In this document: one piece after another, positions 9,507 to 18,443 of the stretch
How positions within the stretch are numbered: position 1 is the first letter of the stretch
How the letters are laid out: each line of letters opens with the position of its first letter
Assembly: GCF_021168475.1 (NCBI RefSeq)
Contig: NZ_JAJOZT010000003.1
Location: forward strand, 248,001 to 312,000
DNA: 64,000 nt
Reading direction: 5' to 3'
DNA from: Pseudoclavibacter sp. 13-3
Lineage (GTDB): Bacteria > Actinomycetota > Actinomycetes > Actinomycetales > Microbacteriaceae
Notes under the pieces: model-generated
Databases searched by the model: none
What the model saw: only the letters and a program-made list of their open reading frames with translations
What the model was told of the DNA's origin: nothing
Translations under genes and position numbers: made by a program

Positions 9507-10240
9507 GCGCGCCTGATGCCGATGATCAGACCGTGCGTGACGAACTCGGTGCAGATGCCCACCTCGAAGAGATCGTCGAGCAGAGACCGCTGATCGGGCT
9601 CATCTGGGCGCAGGATCGCCACGGCGTGATCGGTGCCGAGGGCGGCATGCCCTGGCACGTGCCCGAAGATCTGGCGCACTTCAAAGCGGTGACGATGGGC
9701 GCGCCGGTCATCATGGGGCGACGCACCTGGGATTCGCTCGACCCGCGGTTTCGGCCGCTGCCCGGGCGGCGCAACATCGTGGTCACCCGGCAGCAGTCTT
9801 GGGGCGAAGCCGCCGCGGCGCGCGACGAGCGTGCCCGGCGCGGCCTCGAACGGGGCGATCTGCAGGTCGTTCACGCGCTGAGCGAAGCCGTTGCGCTCGC
9901 GACGCAGGATGCGGCGGCGGGGGGAGCGGGGCATCCTGCGCCCGTCTCGCCGTCGGCCGTCGGCGGAACTGCTGCATACGGCGCTGTCACGCACGTCGAG
10001 ATCGACGCCTGGATCATCGGGGGCGCCCAGCTGTTCGCCGAGGCGCTCGACCTGGGACTCGCCGACGTGGTCGAGCGCACGATGCTCGACGTCGACGTGG
10101 CGGCCGACGAGGGGATCGTCGGCGATGCCTTCGCGCCGGAGCTCGGGGGCGATTGGCAGGCGGTCGCCGCCGACGAGACAGCCTGGGCGACGTCGCGCTC
10201 GGGCATGCGCTATCGCTTCGAACGGCTTGTGCGGGCCTGA
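9503..10240 (+). CDS. folA: Dihydrofolate reductase, enlarged
   Basis: Reduces dihydrofolate to tetrahydrofolate with NADPH, replacing what thyA consumes. Core motifs are present: [28 protein letters not shown] (substrate-side PW), [19 protein letters not shown] (cofactor) and [16 protein letters not shown]. At 245 aa it is much longer than the usual 160-180 aa. The excess is an N-terminal extension of about 30 aa and an Ala/Arg/Gly-rich insertion of roughly 40 aa in the middle (about residues 100-160), probably a disordered loop. Starts at GTG 9503, overlapping the thyA stop. Confidence 0.95.
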   Translation: MSAPDADDQTVRDELGADAHLEEIVEQRPLIGLIWAQDRHGVIGAEGGMPWHVPEDLAHFKAVTMGAPVIMGRRTWDSLDPRFRPLPGRRNIVVTRQQSWGEAAAARDERARRGLERGDLQVVHALSEAVALATQDAAAGGAGHPAPVSPSAVGGTAAYGAVTHVEIDAWIIGGAQLFAEALDLGLADVVERTMLDVDVAADEGIVGDAFAPELGGDWQAVAADETAWATSRSGMRYRFERLVRA

Positions 10241-10299
10241 CTCTGCTGATTGGGCGTCGCCACCATAGTGCGGCTGAAAGCTAACGAACACTACTGAAT

Positions 10300-10317
10300 G
10301 CTGCTGTTCACAGCAGC
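10300..10317. terminator. Hairpin between convergent folA and the next gene
   Basis: GCTGCTG-TTCA-CAGCAGC forms a perfect 7-bp stem with a 4-nt loop, in the 85-bp gap between the converging genes. No T tract follows. Probably a bidirectional terminator. Confidence 0.55.
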
Positions 10318-10325
10318 GACAGAGC

Positions 10326-10832
10326 TCAGCCGCCGAACCGGTGCCGGTCGATGACCCGTTGAGCGTGCTCGGCGTCGTCGAAGCTCGTGAACACGACCGT
10401 GTAGAGCCGCTGATCGAAGGTCTGCATCTGCAGCGCCGCCACGCCGCCGAGGTTGAGCCGCACCCCGCTGCGATCGCGCGGCCGACCCATCACCACCCAG
10501 TCGAAGCCTGAGCGGTCGAGCGTCGCATCATCTACCACCGCTGTCTGGCTGATGTCGGCGATGTGCACCGACGCACGGTAGAACGGGGCCGCGAGCCGCA
10601 CCTCATGCGGCTGAATGCGCACCCGGATCACCGTCCAACGCAGCCACCACCACGTGACCAGCCCGAGCGCGACGACGACCGCCACCGAGACCATGAGGCC
10701 GATCGCACCGCCGTCGAGCGTCATGGCGACGATGATGAGCGCGGCGGCCACGAAGATCAGGGGCGCGGCGGCGATCCATCGGGTCCACGTCGGCGGCCGG
10801 ATGGCGAACTCCGCGAGATGCTCGCCGGTCAT
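10326..10832 (-). CDS. Small membrane protein of unknown function
   Basis: 168 aa from ATG 10832, chosen because GGAGG lies 7 nt upstream; the longer frame begins before this ribosome site. Two membrane helices lie in the first third (IAAAPLIFVAAALIIVAM and GLMVSVAVVVALGLVTWWWL). They are followed by a cytoplasmic beta-rich part containing RIQPHEVRLAAPFYRA, which resembles the PH-like domains of small actinobacterial membrane proteins. No catalytic motif is seen. It is monocistronic, converging on folA. Function not recognised. Confidence 0.7.
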   Translation of the reverse strand: MTGEHLAEFAIRPPTWTRWIAAAPLIFVAAALIIVAMTLDGGAIGLMVSVAVVVALGLVTWWWLRWTVIRVRIQPHEVRLAAPFYRASVHIADISQTAVVDDATLDRSGFDWVVMGRPRDRSGVRLNLGGVAALQMQTFDQRLYTVVFTSFDDAEHAQRVIDRHRFGG

Positions 10833-10954
10833 GCTCATGCCTCCACCATAGGCGGATGCCGGGCCCGGCGGGCAGCGATGCAATACGACCCGTCGACGGC
10901 GGGCTCGTCACGGACTGACGGCAGCGCCAACGAGGCGTTGGGACGCCATCGACA

Positions 10955-11851
10955 TCACTCCGGGATCTCGGTGACGAAGTCGATCAGCTGCTCGACGCGA
11001 CCGGTGAGCGACGGCTCGAGGTCGCGGTAGCTGCGCACCGTGCTGAGAATGCGCGACCACGCCCGGCCGACGTCGGCTCCGGTCTCGGCGGGCCAGCCGA
11101 GCGCCCGGCACATGCCCGACTTCCAGTCGATGCCGCGGGGGATGCTGGGCCAGGCCCGCATGCCGAGTCGCGCCGGTTTGACGGCCTGCCAGATGTCGAT
11201 GAACGGATGCCCCACGACGAGCACGGCGTCTCGCGCCGGCCCGGCGGGCAGGGCGTCGACGATGCGGGACTCCTTCGAGCCTGTGACGAGATGGTCGACG
11301 AGGACGCCCATGCGTCGGGTGGGGCCGGGCTCGAACTCGGCCATGACCTCGGCGAGATGGTCGACGCCGAGCAGCTGCTCGACGACCACGCCGGTGGCCT
11401 TCAGATCGTCGCCCCAGACCTTCACCACGAGCTCGGCGTCGTGCTTGCCCTCGACGAAGAGCCGACTGGCCCGGGCCACCCGGGCCCGCTGGTTCGGGTC
11501 GACCCGCATGCCCGAGGCTCCGATGCGCAGCGCACTCGAGGCGCGGCCGGCCGATCCCGCCGCGCCAGCGTGACCTGCGCCTCCCCGCGCGCCTGCGGCA
11601 TCCCCCGGATGCACCAGATCGATCGGCTCGCCCTCGAGCAGCAGGCCGGGGCCCCAGTGAAACGCGCGCACCGTGCCGTGCCGGTCTTCGAGCTCGATCA
11701 CCTGCCGGTCGAAGCGCACGAGTGCTCCGCAGAATCCGCTGGCGGCGTCTTCGTAGACCTCGCCCACCTGTGCGGCCACCTTCTTCGGCCCCACCACTCG
11801 CCGCCACGACTGGTCGGCGAGTGGGTCGATGTCATAGCGATCGTCGAACAT
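10955..11851 (-). CDS. DUF3097 family protein with TOPRIM-like motif
   Basis: 298 aa from ATG 11851, which has GAAGGAAG as ribosome site. The start lies 10 bp after the hrpA stop, so the two are cotranscribed. It matches the actinobacterial DUF3097 family: YDIDPLADQSWRRVVGPKK at the N terminus, FHWGPGLLLEGEPIDLV, and SIPRGIDWKSGMCRALGWP near the end. Residues 133-140 (VEGKHDAE) and 184-188 (LVDHL) resemble the Glu and Asp motifs of the TOPRIM fold found in primases, RNase M5 and OLD nucleases. An RNA- or DNA-processing role beside a helicase is plausible but is inference. A Gly/Ala linker (about 85-108) separates the two halves. Confidence 0.82.
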   Translation of the reverse strand: MFDDRYDIDPLADQSWRRVVGPKKVAAQVGEVYEDAASGFCGALVRFDRQVIELEDRHGTVRAFHWGPGLLLEGEPIDLVHPGDAAGARGGAGHAGAAGSAGRASSALRIGASGMRVDPNQRARVARASRLFVEGKHDAELVVKVWGDDLKATGVVVEQLLGVDHLAEVMAEFEPGPTRRMGVLVDHLVTGSKESRIVDALPAGPARDAVLVVGHPFIDIWQAVKPARLGMRAWPSIPRGIDWKSGMCRALGWPAETGADVGRAWSRILSTVRSYRDLEPSLTGRVEQLIDFVTEIPE

Positions 11852-11861
11852 GCGTCTTCCT

Positions 11862-14800
11862 TCACTTCTGCTTCGGCAGCTTCGCGAGCAGCTTCTTGAG
11901 CCTGGGCACGCTCGCCGCGCTGGCCGTGCCGAGCTCCTGCGCCCAGAGTCCGACCTGCAGCTCTTCGAGCATCCACCGTGCCTCGTCGAGCACGCCGCTG
12001 CGCTCGTCGAGCAGGCCCAGCCACCAGTCGGGCGAGGGGATGCCGCCGCCTGCGCCCTCGAAGAGTCGCAGCGCCGTGTCGGCCTCTGCACGCCAGGTGT
12101 TGTCACGGCCGGGCTGCGCCTCAAGCTTGTGCAGCCGCAGCGCGAGGCCTGCGAGATAGCGGGCGATGTGCGGCAGACGGTCGGTGCCGGCGGCGCGGAC
12201 GAACCCCTCGTAGACGAGCTGCTCGATGTGCGCGCGGATGCCGCTGGTCGCCCCGAGCAGCGCCATCGACGTGACCTGCTTCAGCGCGCGCTCGGTGTCG
12301 CGCTGGGCGCTGAGCACCTTCGCCACCTGCGAGGTCGCCGTGAACAGGGCGTCGACGAGGTCGGCGCTGACTCGGTCGCAGAATCGCTCGAAGGCCTGCG
12401 CGTCACGCGGCAGCGCCTCGGCGAGGCCCAGCAGCCGGGCGCGTTCGCGACTGCCGGCGGATGCCCCGCTCGCTCCCGCCTGACCGTCGGCACGCGCCCG
12501 GTGGTCGCCGGCGCTCGGCCGCACCAGCTCGGCCAGGTGGGCGTCGATCACCGCCAGCGCCGCATCCTCGATCGCGGCCCGCGGCGACCGATACGGTGAC
12601 GAGGCCAGAGCGAGCTTCTCAGGGCCGGTCAGATGCTTCAGCACGTACTCGGTCGGCATGGGCACCGTGAGCGAGACGAGGCGGCGCACTCCCGCCCAGT
12701 GGCTGCGCAGCGCATCGCCCGGGGCGGCGAAGAGCCGAACCGCCACGCTCTTGCCCTCGTCGACGAGGGCCGGATAGCTGCGCACGACGTTGCCGCCGAG
12801 GTCTTCGACCGTCTCGACGGGCAGCGCACCGATGCCGCCTCCGGCCGCCTCGTCGCCCGACGTCGGCGCCCATGCGGTGATGCCGGTGCGCTCGCTGGCC
12901 GAGCTGCGTGCCGCCACGGCGACCCGTGCGCTGTCGTGATGCTCGCGCTGCAGCTCGAGCAGGTCGGTCGACTCGCTGATCGCATGGCCCCGATCGTCGA
13001 GCACACGGAAGGTGGCCCGCAGATGCGAGGGCACCCGCTCGACCTCCCACGCATCGTCGGGAATCGGCATGCCGCTCAGCGAGCGCAGGGCGGCGCCCAG
13101 CGCGACGGCGAAGGGGCGGCCGTCAGGATGCTGCGGCAGTGCGTCGAGCGCACGACGCGCCCAGTCGGCTGCGGGCACCACGTTGCGACGGTGCGCCTTC
13201 GGCAGCGAACGGATGAGCGCGACGGCCAGATCCTCACGCAGCCCGGGCACCAGCCAGTCGAACCCCTCGGGGCGCAGCTGAGCGAGCAGGGCGAGTGGGA
13301 CATCCACGTTGACGCCGTCGGAGTCGCTGCCGGGGTCGAACCGGTAGCTCACGGCCAGGGTCAGGTCGCCCTGCCGCCAGGTGCTGGGGTAGTCGGTCTC
13401 GTCGACAGACTCGGCGCGATCGCTGGTCACGTCGTCGATGCTGAGCGTGAGCAGGTCGGGCGTCTCGCGGCGCTGCTGCTTCCACCAGCGGTCGAAGGCG
13501 CGGCCGGTGTTGATCTCAGCGGGGATGCGATGGTCGTAGAACGCGAAGAGCGCCTCGTCGTCGATCGCGATGTCTCGGCGTCGGCTGCGGTTCTCGAGGT
13601 CTTCGACGTGCGCGCGCAGCCGCTGGTTCTCGGCGAAGAAGGCGTGCCGGGTGTGCCAGTCGCCCTCGACGAGGGCCTGCCTGATGAACAGCTCGCGGGC
13701 GACCTCCGCGTCGACTCGGCCGTAGTTCGCGCGTCGGCCGGCCACGATCGGCACGCCGTAGAGCGTCACACGTTCGGTGGCGACGACCTGCTCGCGCTTC
13801 GCCGACCAGCGCGGCTCGGCGTAGCTGTGCTTGGCGAGGTCGCCGGCGAGCTCCTCGGCCCAGCCCAGATCGACCTTCGCGTTCACGCGCGCCCACAGCC
13901 GCTCGGTCTCGACCAGCTCGGCAGTCATCACCTCTGCGGGCGGCTTCTTGAACAGGCCTGAGCCGGGGAACACCCAGAAGCGCGTGCCGCGGCTGCCCAG
14001 ATAGTTGCGCTTCTTCTCGTCGTAGACGCCCAGCTGCGAGAGCAGCCCCGACATGAGCGCCTGATGGATGCCGTCGGCGGCCGCGGTGGTCGCGTCGGCG
14101 CCCCGTTGGCGGATGCCGTGCCGGTTCGAGCCGTGCTTCGTGCGCGTATGACTGCGATCGTTCGCGGCGACTGCGCTCTCGATGCGGAACGACGAGGGGT
14201 CGTCGGGCTGCATGCGCTCGAGCTGGCGCACCAGATCGATCCACTCGCGCACCCGCACGTAGTTGATGAACTCTTTGTGACAGAGTCGCCGGAACGCACT
14301 CGACGAGAGGTCGTGGCGCTGCTGCTCGAGGTACTTCCAGAGTTTCAGCGTGCCCAAGAAGTCGCTCGACGGGTCGACGAACCGGGCGTGCTGCTGGTCG
14401 GCGGCCTGCTGTCGATCGCGCGGGCGCTCGCGGGGATCCTGCACCGTGAGGGCTGCCACGATCACGGTCACCTCGTGCGCCACGCCCAGGCGCTGCGCCT
14501 CGACGATCATGCGCCCGAGCCGGGGGTCGATCGGCACGCGGGCCAGCCGTCGACCGATGTCGGTGATGTGCATCTGGCCGTCTTGGCTGGCCTTGGGCGA
14601 CTCGATCGCGCGCAGCTCGACCAGCGTGTCGATGCCGCTGGCGATGGCGCGGGAGTCGGGCGGCTGCAAGAAGGGGAAGTCGTCGATGGCGCCCACCCTG
14701 AGCGTGGCCATCTGCAGAATGACGCTGGCGAGGTTGGTGCGCAGAATCTCTGGGTCTGTATATTCCGGTCGCGACATATAGTCGTCTTCGCCGTACAGTC

Positions 14801-15869
14801 GGATGCAGATGCCCTCGGCGACGCGCCCGCATCGCCCCGCGCGCTGGTTCGCACTGGCCTGCGAGATGGCCTCGACCGGCAGTCGCTGCACTCGCGACCG
14901 GGTCGAATAGCGCGAGATGCGCGCGGTGCCCGTGTCGATCACGTAGCGAATGCCGGGCACGGTCAGCGAGGTCTCGGCGACGTTGGTCGACAGCACGATG
15001 CGTCGGCGGATGCCGGGGGTGCGGCCCGTCTCGAAGACCTTGTGCTGGTCGGCGGCGCTGAGTCGGCCGAAGAGGGTGAGCACTTCGGTGAAGCGGTGAC
15101 GACCGGCGAGTGCCTTGGCCGCTTCGCGGATGTCAGCCTCGGTGGCAAAGAACACGAGGATGTCGCCGTCGGGCTCGAGCATCAGCTCGTCGGTGGCTGC
15201 GAGCATCGCGTCGAGCGGCTCTTCGTCCTTCTCGGGCGGGCGATAGCGAATCTCGACGGGGAAGGTGCGGCCCGACACCTCGATCACCGGGGCCTCGTCG
15301 AAATGCTTCGAGAAGCGTTCGACGTCGATGGTCGCCGAGGTGATGATCAGCTTGAGGTCACGGCGCCTCGGCAGCAGACGCTTCAGGTAGCCGAGCAGAA
15401 AGTCGATGTTCAGGCTGCGCTCGTGCGCCTCGTCGATGATGATCGTGTCGTAGTTCATCAGACGCCGGTCGCGACGAATCTCGGCGAGCAGAATGCCGTC
15501 GGTCATCACCTTCACGCGCGTCGAGGCGTCGGTGTGATCGGTGAAGCGCACCTGATACCCGATCTGCTCGCCGAGCTTGGTGTTCGTCTCGGCCGCGAGA
15601 CGTTCGGCGATGGTTCGCGCCGCCAGACGACGCGGCTGGGTGTGACCGATCTGTCGCGTGCGGGTGTGCTTCCTGCCGTCTTTGCCGGTGCGTTCGACGG
15701 GCAGACCACGGCCGAGCTCCAGACACATCTTGGGAATCTGCGTGGTCTTGCCAGAGCCGGTCTCGCCCGCGATGATGACGACCTGGTTCGCCTCGATCGC
15801 CGCCATGATCTCGTCGTGGCGAGCGCTGACCGGCAGCTGCGGGGGATAGTTCAGGGTCAGATCGGTCAT
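11862..15869 (-). CDS. hrpA: ATP-dependent RNA helicase HrpA
   Basis: 1335 aa DEAH-box helicase of the HrpA family, which unwinds RNA and helps in mRNA processing and rescue of stalled ribosomes. Walker A is GETGSGKTTQIPK; the DEAH box is IDEAHERS; SATID is motif III; QRAGRCGRV is motif VI. It continues through the HA2/OB-fold regions and a long C-terminal DUF3418-type extension typical of HrpA. ATG 15869 is preferred over GTG 15896 because TACAGT lies 7 nt upstream, giving a leaderless start. It reads into DUF3097 10 bp downstream. Confidence 0.95.
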   Translation of the reverse strand: MTDLTLNYPPQLPVSARHDEIMAAIEANQVVIIAGETGSGKTTQIPKMCLELGRGLPVERTGKDGRKHTRTRQIGHTQPRRLAARTIAERLAAETNTKLGEQIGYQVRFTDHTDASTRVKVMTDGILLAEIRRDRRLMNYDTIIIDEAHERSLNIDFLLGYLKRLLPRRRDLKLIITSATIDVERFSKHFDEAPVIEVSGRTFPVEIRYRPPEKDEEPLDAMLAATDELMLEPDGDILVFFATEADIREAAKALAGRHRFTEVLTLFGRLSAADQHKVFETGRTPGIRRRIVLSTNVAETSLTVPGIRYVIDTGTARISRYSTRSRVQRLPVEAISQASANQRAGRCGRVAEGICIRLYGEDDYMSRPEYTDPEILRTNLASVILQMATLRVGAIDDFPFLQPPDSRAIASGIDTLVELRAIESPKASQDGQMHITDIGRRLARVPIDPRLGRMIVEAQRLGVAHEVTVIVAALTVQDPRERPRDRQQAADQQHARFVDPSSDFLGTLKLWKYLEQQRHDLSSSAFRRLCHKEFINYVRVREWIDLVRQLERMQPDDPSSFRIESAVAANDRSHTRTKHGSNRHGIRQRGADATTAAADGIHQALMSGLLSQLGVYDEKKRNYLGSRGTRFWVFPGSGLFKKPPAEVMTAELVETERLWARVNAKVDLGWAEELAGDLAKHSYAEPRWSAKREQVVATERVTLYGVPIVAGRRANYGRVDAEVARELFIRQALVEGDWHTRHAFFAENQRLRAHVEDLENRSRRRDIAIDDEALFAFYDHRIPAEINTGRAFDRWWKQQRRETPDLLTLSIDDVTSDRAESVDETDYPSTWRQGDLTLAVSYRFDPGSDSDGVNVDVPLALLAQLRPEGFDWLVPGLREDLAVALIRSLPKAHRRNVVPAADWARRALDALPQHPDGRPFAVALGAALRSLSGMPIPDDAWEVERVPSHLRATFRVLDDRGHAISESTDLLELQREHHDSARVAVAARSSASERTGITAWAPTSGDEAAGGGIGALPVETVEDLGGNVVRSYPALVDEGKSVAVRLFAAPGDALRSHWAGVRRLVSLTVPMPTEYVLKHLTGPEKLALASSPYRSPRAAIEDAALAVIDAHLAELVRPSAGDHRARADGQAGASGASAGSRERARLLGLAEALPRDAQAFERFCDRVSADLVDALFTATSQVAKVLSAQRDTERALKQVTSMALLGATSGIRAHIEQLVYEGFVRAAGTDRLPHIARYLAGLALRLHKLEAQPGRDNTWRAEADTALRLFEGAGGGIPSPDWWLGLLDERSGVLDEARWMLEELQVGLWAQELGTASAASVPRLKKLLAKLPKQK

Positions 15870-15876
15870 CTCATCC

Positions 15877-15882
15877 ACTGTA
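15877..15882 (-). promoter_or_regulatory. -10 box of leaderless hrpA promoter
   Basis: On the minus strand TACAGT, 7 nt, then ATG at 15869. It falls inside the longer reading frame beginning at 15896, arguing that the longer version is not translated. Confidence 0.55.
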
Positions 15883-15922
15883 GTTCGTACCCGCACAGAA
15901 ACGACCGCTCAGCGCCTGGCGC

Positions 15923-17641
15923 TCACAGCCAGTTGTTCGGCAGCCACGCATGCAGCGACCAGAACGTGCGCGAGACGTCCATTCCCGTCCAGAGCGGATA
16001 GAAGAACGCCGAAATGGCGACGACGACCACGACGAACCCCACCACGACGGGTCGTGCCCAGGCCCGACGCGCCACTGCGGCGCCGGAGTTGTCCTGCGGG
16101 GGCGGCACCAGCATCCGCACGACGGCGACCACCGCGAGAATCAGGAACGGCTGCCACGCCACCGCATAGAAGAAGAACACGGTGCGGTGCAGGTACATCA
16201 GCCAGGGCAGGTAGCCGCCGGCGAAGCCGAACAGAATCGCGCCGGCCTGCCACGTGACGTCGTCTGCGGGCGACGTCAGACGCCGCGCGATGCGCACGAT
16301 GCGCACGATCACGAGCACCACCAGGGCGAGCACCGCGAGGTGTGCGACCCACCAGAGCAGCGGGTTGGCGACCGATGAGATCGTGCTGACGCATCCGGAG
16401 TCGTGCAGGCAGCCGTTCTCGCCCGGGGCGTCGATGGTGCGCCAGAACAGTGTGGGTTTGAGCATGATCGGCCAGCTCAGCGGGTTCGACGCCCAGGGGT
16501 GCGGGCTGTCGAGTCCGGTGTGAAAGCGATACGCGACCGCGTGGTACTGCCCGAACGAGCGCAGCGCGTCGGGCACCGCCGAGAGCCATCCCTCGGCCGG
16601 ATTCGACTCGGCCCAATGGCGCCCCCAGCCGTTCGAAGTGACGAACCAGCCCGTCCACGAGGCGAGATAGACCAGCACGACGGTGGGCAGCACTATGACA
16701 AGGCTGACGCCGGCCTGGGCGAGCGACTGCAGCGGCCAGGCACGTGCCCAGAGGGTCTGTCGGCGTGCGTGACGACCGGTGGTCGCCGTCATGGGGATGC
16801 TGATCTCTCCACGAGCGAGCCGTCGCCTGGCGAGCAGGTCGTCGACGACGACGTAGAGGCCGAAGGCGACGGCGAAGTAGATGCCCGACCACTTCACACT
16901 GGTCGCGCAGCCGAGGAGCACCGCAGCTGCGAGCAGCCAAGGGTGCCACCAGATCACACCCGTCGACCCGCGGTCGTGCAGCCGTTCGGCGAGCAGTCGG
17001 CGGTGCCGGCTGCGGTCGATGAGCAGCATCCAGAATGCCGCGAGCACGAACAGGCCGATGAACACGTCGAGCAGCCCGGTGCGGCTCATCGTGATGGCGA
17101 GGCCGTCGATCGCGAGCAGGCCGCCGGCGAAGGTCGACAGCGCGGCGCTGCGGAACATCCGCTGGGTCACGACGCAGATCAGCAGCACGGTGAGGGTGCC
17201 CGCGATCGCGGTCGACAGCCGCCACGCCCAGGCATGCTCGGGGCCGGCCAGCATGCCCAGCCAGATCATCCACTTGCCGAGCGGCGGGTGCACGACGAAC
17301 GCGCCGTCGCCGCCCAGGAACGAATTCACGTCGCCGGATTCGAAGGCCGGGTTCGGCGACTCTGGCCAGCGCGCCTCATTGCCGCGCGCGCCCAGTGACC
17401 AGGCGTCTTTCACGTAGTAGGTCTCGTCGAAGACGAGCGTGTCGGGCCGGCCGAGATGCCACAGCCGCAGCACCGCGGCGAGCAGCGTGACGGCGGCCGG
17501 GCCGAGCGCCGTGAGGCTCAGCCAGATGGGCGCTCGGCGCTGCGTGCCGAACCATTTCGCCACCGGTTCGTGCCATGTCGCGTGACGCGGGGTGTGCTGC
17601 CGCCCGCGCCGGGCGTCGTGAGCGGGAATGGTGGAGGACAC
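15923..17641 (-). CDS. pmt: Polyprenol-phosphate-mannose protein O-mannosyltransferase (GT39)
   Basis: 572 aa integral membrane glycosyltransferase that moves mannose from polyprenyl-phosphate-mannose to Ser/Thr of exported proteins. The first outer loop carries VFDETYYVKDAWSL with the family's Asp-Glu pair, followed by VVHPPLGKW. About ten membrane helices are visible, among them TLTVLLICVVTQRMF and IVLPTVVLVYLASWTGWF. The C-terminal part keeps LPWLMYLHRTVFFFYAV as in other bacterial Pmt. The start is GTG 17641 with TAGAAT 6 nt upstream. It is monocistronic; in many Actinobacteria it stands opposite rsmI, which here lies about 4 kb away. Confidence 0.93.
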   Translation of the reverse strand: MSSTIPAHDARRGRQHTPRHATWHEPVAKWFGTQRRAPIWLSLTALGPAAVTLLAAVLRLWHLGRPDTLVFDETYYVKDAWSLGARGNEARWPESPNPAFESGDVNSFLGGDGAFVVHPPLGKWMIWLGMLAGPEHAWAWRLSTAIAGTLTVLLICVVTQRMFRSAALSTFAGGLLAIDGLAITMSRTGLLDVFIGLFVLAAFWMLLIDRSRHRRLLAERLHDRGSTGVIWWHPWLLAAAVLLGCATSVKWSGIYFAVAFGLYVVVDDLLARRRLARGEISIPMTATTGRHARRQTLWARAWPLQSLAQAGVSLVIVLPTVVLVYLASWTGWFVTSNGWGRHWAESNPAEGWLSAVPDALRSFGQYHAVAYRFHTGLDSPHPWASNPLSWPIMLKPTLFWRTIDAPGENGCLHDSGCVSTISSVANPLLWWVAHLAVLALVVLVIVRIVRIARRLTSPADDVTWQAGAILFGFAGGYLPWLMYLHRTVFFFYAVAWQPFLILAVVAVVRMLVPPPQDNSGAAVARRAWARPVVVGFVVVVVAISAFFYPLWTGMDVSRTFWSLHAWLPNNWL

Positions 17642-17647
17642 CCCGTC

Positions 17648-17653
17648 ATTCTA
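17648..17653 (-). promoter_or_regulatory. -10 box of leaderless pmt promoter
   Basis: On the minus strand TAGAAT, 6 nt, then GTG at 17641. No ribosome binding site precedes the start. Confidence 0.6.
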
Positions 17654-17684
17654 CGGGCGGGCAGATCACGGCGGCGGCAGTCGG

Positions 17685-17774
17685 TCAGTCGGCGAAGGAG
17701 AGGTCGTGGTGGCGCGAGCACCGCGGGTTGAACGCTGCACCGCAGGCCGGGCACTGCGGAACGGCCGTCTCCAT
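17685..17774 (-). CDS. Possible 29-residue zinc-ribbon microprotein
   Basis: A tiny frame encoding METAVPQCPACGAAFNPRCS followed by RHHDLSFAD. The CPAC...C...HH arrangement looks like a metal-binding knuckle and is unlikely to be random in so short a frame. It lies downstream of ecfT in the same frame as that gene's stop codon: the 24 codons between are open and include another Cys. There is no Shine-Dalgarno sequence before the ATG. It could be a small accessory of the biotin locus, a read-through extension of EcfT, or chance. It is not similar by eye to the biotin synthase auxiliary protein. Confidence 0.3.
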   Translation of the reverse strand: METAVPQCPACGAAFNPRCSRHHDLSFAD

Positions 17775-17846
17775 CGTCGCGAGGTAGGCCGACGCCCCGC
17801 ACCGGGAGATCGGCGTCAGACTCGAGAGCAGGCGTGTGCCGGCCGC

Positions 17847-18443
17847 TCACTCGACGCCTCGTGCGGTGAGCGCATCGGCGAGGTCGTCCGAGTACTTCAG
17901 CGTCATCACCAGCAGCGGCAGCACGTAGGCGCGGATGCTCGGCGGGGTGCCGCGAGCGATCTGGGCTTCGCGGATGCTGTGCGAGAGCCCCGAGACGACG
18001 GGCACGGCGCTGATCGCCAGCGAGAGCGTGAGCGCCACCCGCTCCGGGGCGATGCCGACGAGCCGCAGCGGGCCCATCGCTCGGGTCAGCGCGTCGAGCA
18101 TCGCGGTCGTCGTCGTGGTCAGCGTGACCAGCCCGGCGAGCACGATCAGCGAGATGAAGCGCGTGGTCTGCACGAGGGCGGGCATCGGCCCCTGAAAGAT
18201 CAGAATCAGCAGCCCGAAGAACACGATGACCCACTTGGTCGTCCAGAGCTGCCGAGGCAGCTCGCGCAGCACCGGCCCGGCCAGCGCATAGAGCGCTGGG
18301 GTCACGACCAGCAGACCGGCCGACACCCACCAGACTGCGGGCAGCAGTGAGACGACGAGTGCGATCGTCATGAGCAGCAGCAGCTTCGGCCCGGCGGGCA
18401 GGCGGTGCATCGGGCTGTCGCCGGGAACGTACTGCGAGATCAC
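17847..18443 (-). CDS. bioN: Energy-coupling factor transporter transmembrane protein EcfT (BioN-like)
   Basis: 198 aa membrane component of an ECF-type vitamin transporter, joining the ATPase to the substrate-binding S component. Several hydrophobic helices are clear (LLLLMTIALVVSLLPAVWWV and WVIVFFGLLILIF). The two coupling-helix signatures with Ala-Arg-Gly are present as AQIARGTPPSIRAY and ADALTARGVE at the C-terminal end. It overlaps ecfA by 4 bp and belongs to the bioY-ecfA-ecfT operon, so the cargo is biotin. Confidence 0.92.
   Translation of the reverse strand: MISQYVPGDSPMHRLPAGPKLLLLMTIALVVSLLPAVWWVSAGLLVVTPALYALAGPVLRELPRQLWTTKWVIVFFGLLILIFQGPMPALVQTTRFISLIVLAGLVTLTTTTTAMLDALTRAMGPLRLVGIAPERVALTLSLAISAVPVVSGLSHSIREAQIARGTPPSIRAYVLPLLVMTLKYSDDLADALTARGVE

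Noticed and set aside
17685-17774. Biotin synthase auxiliary protein
   Set aside because: Tempting because of the biotin locus, but the Cys spacing and length do not match what is known of that family.
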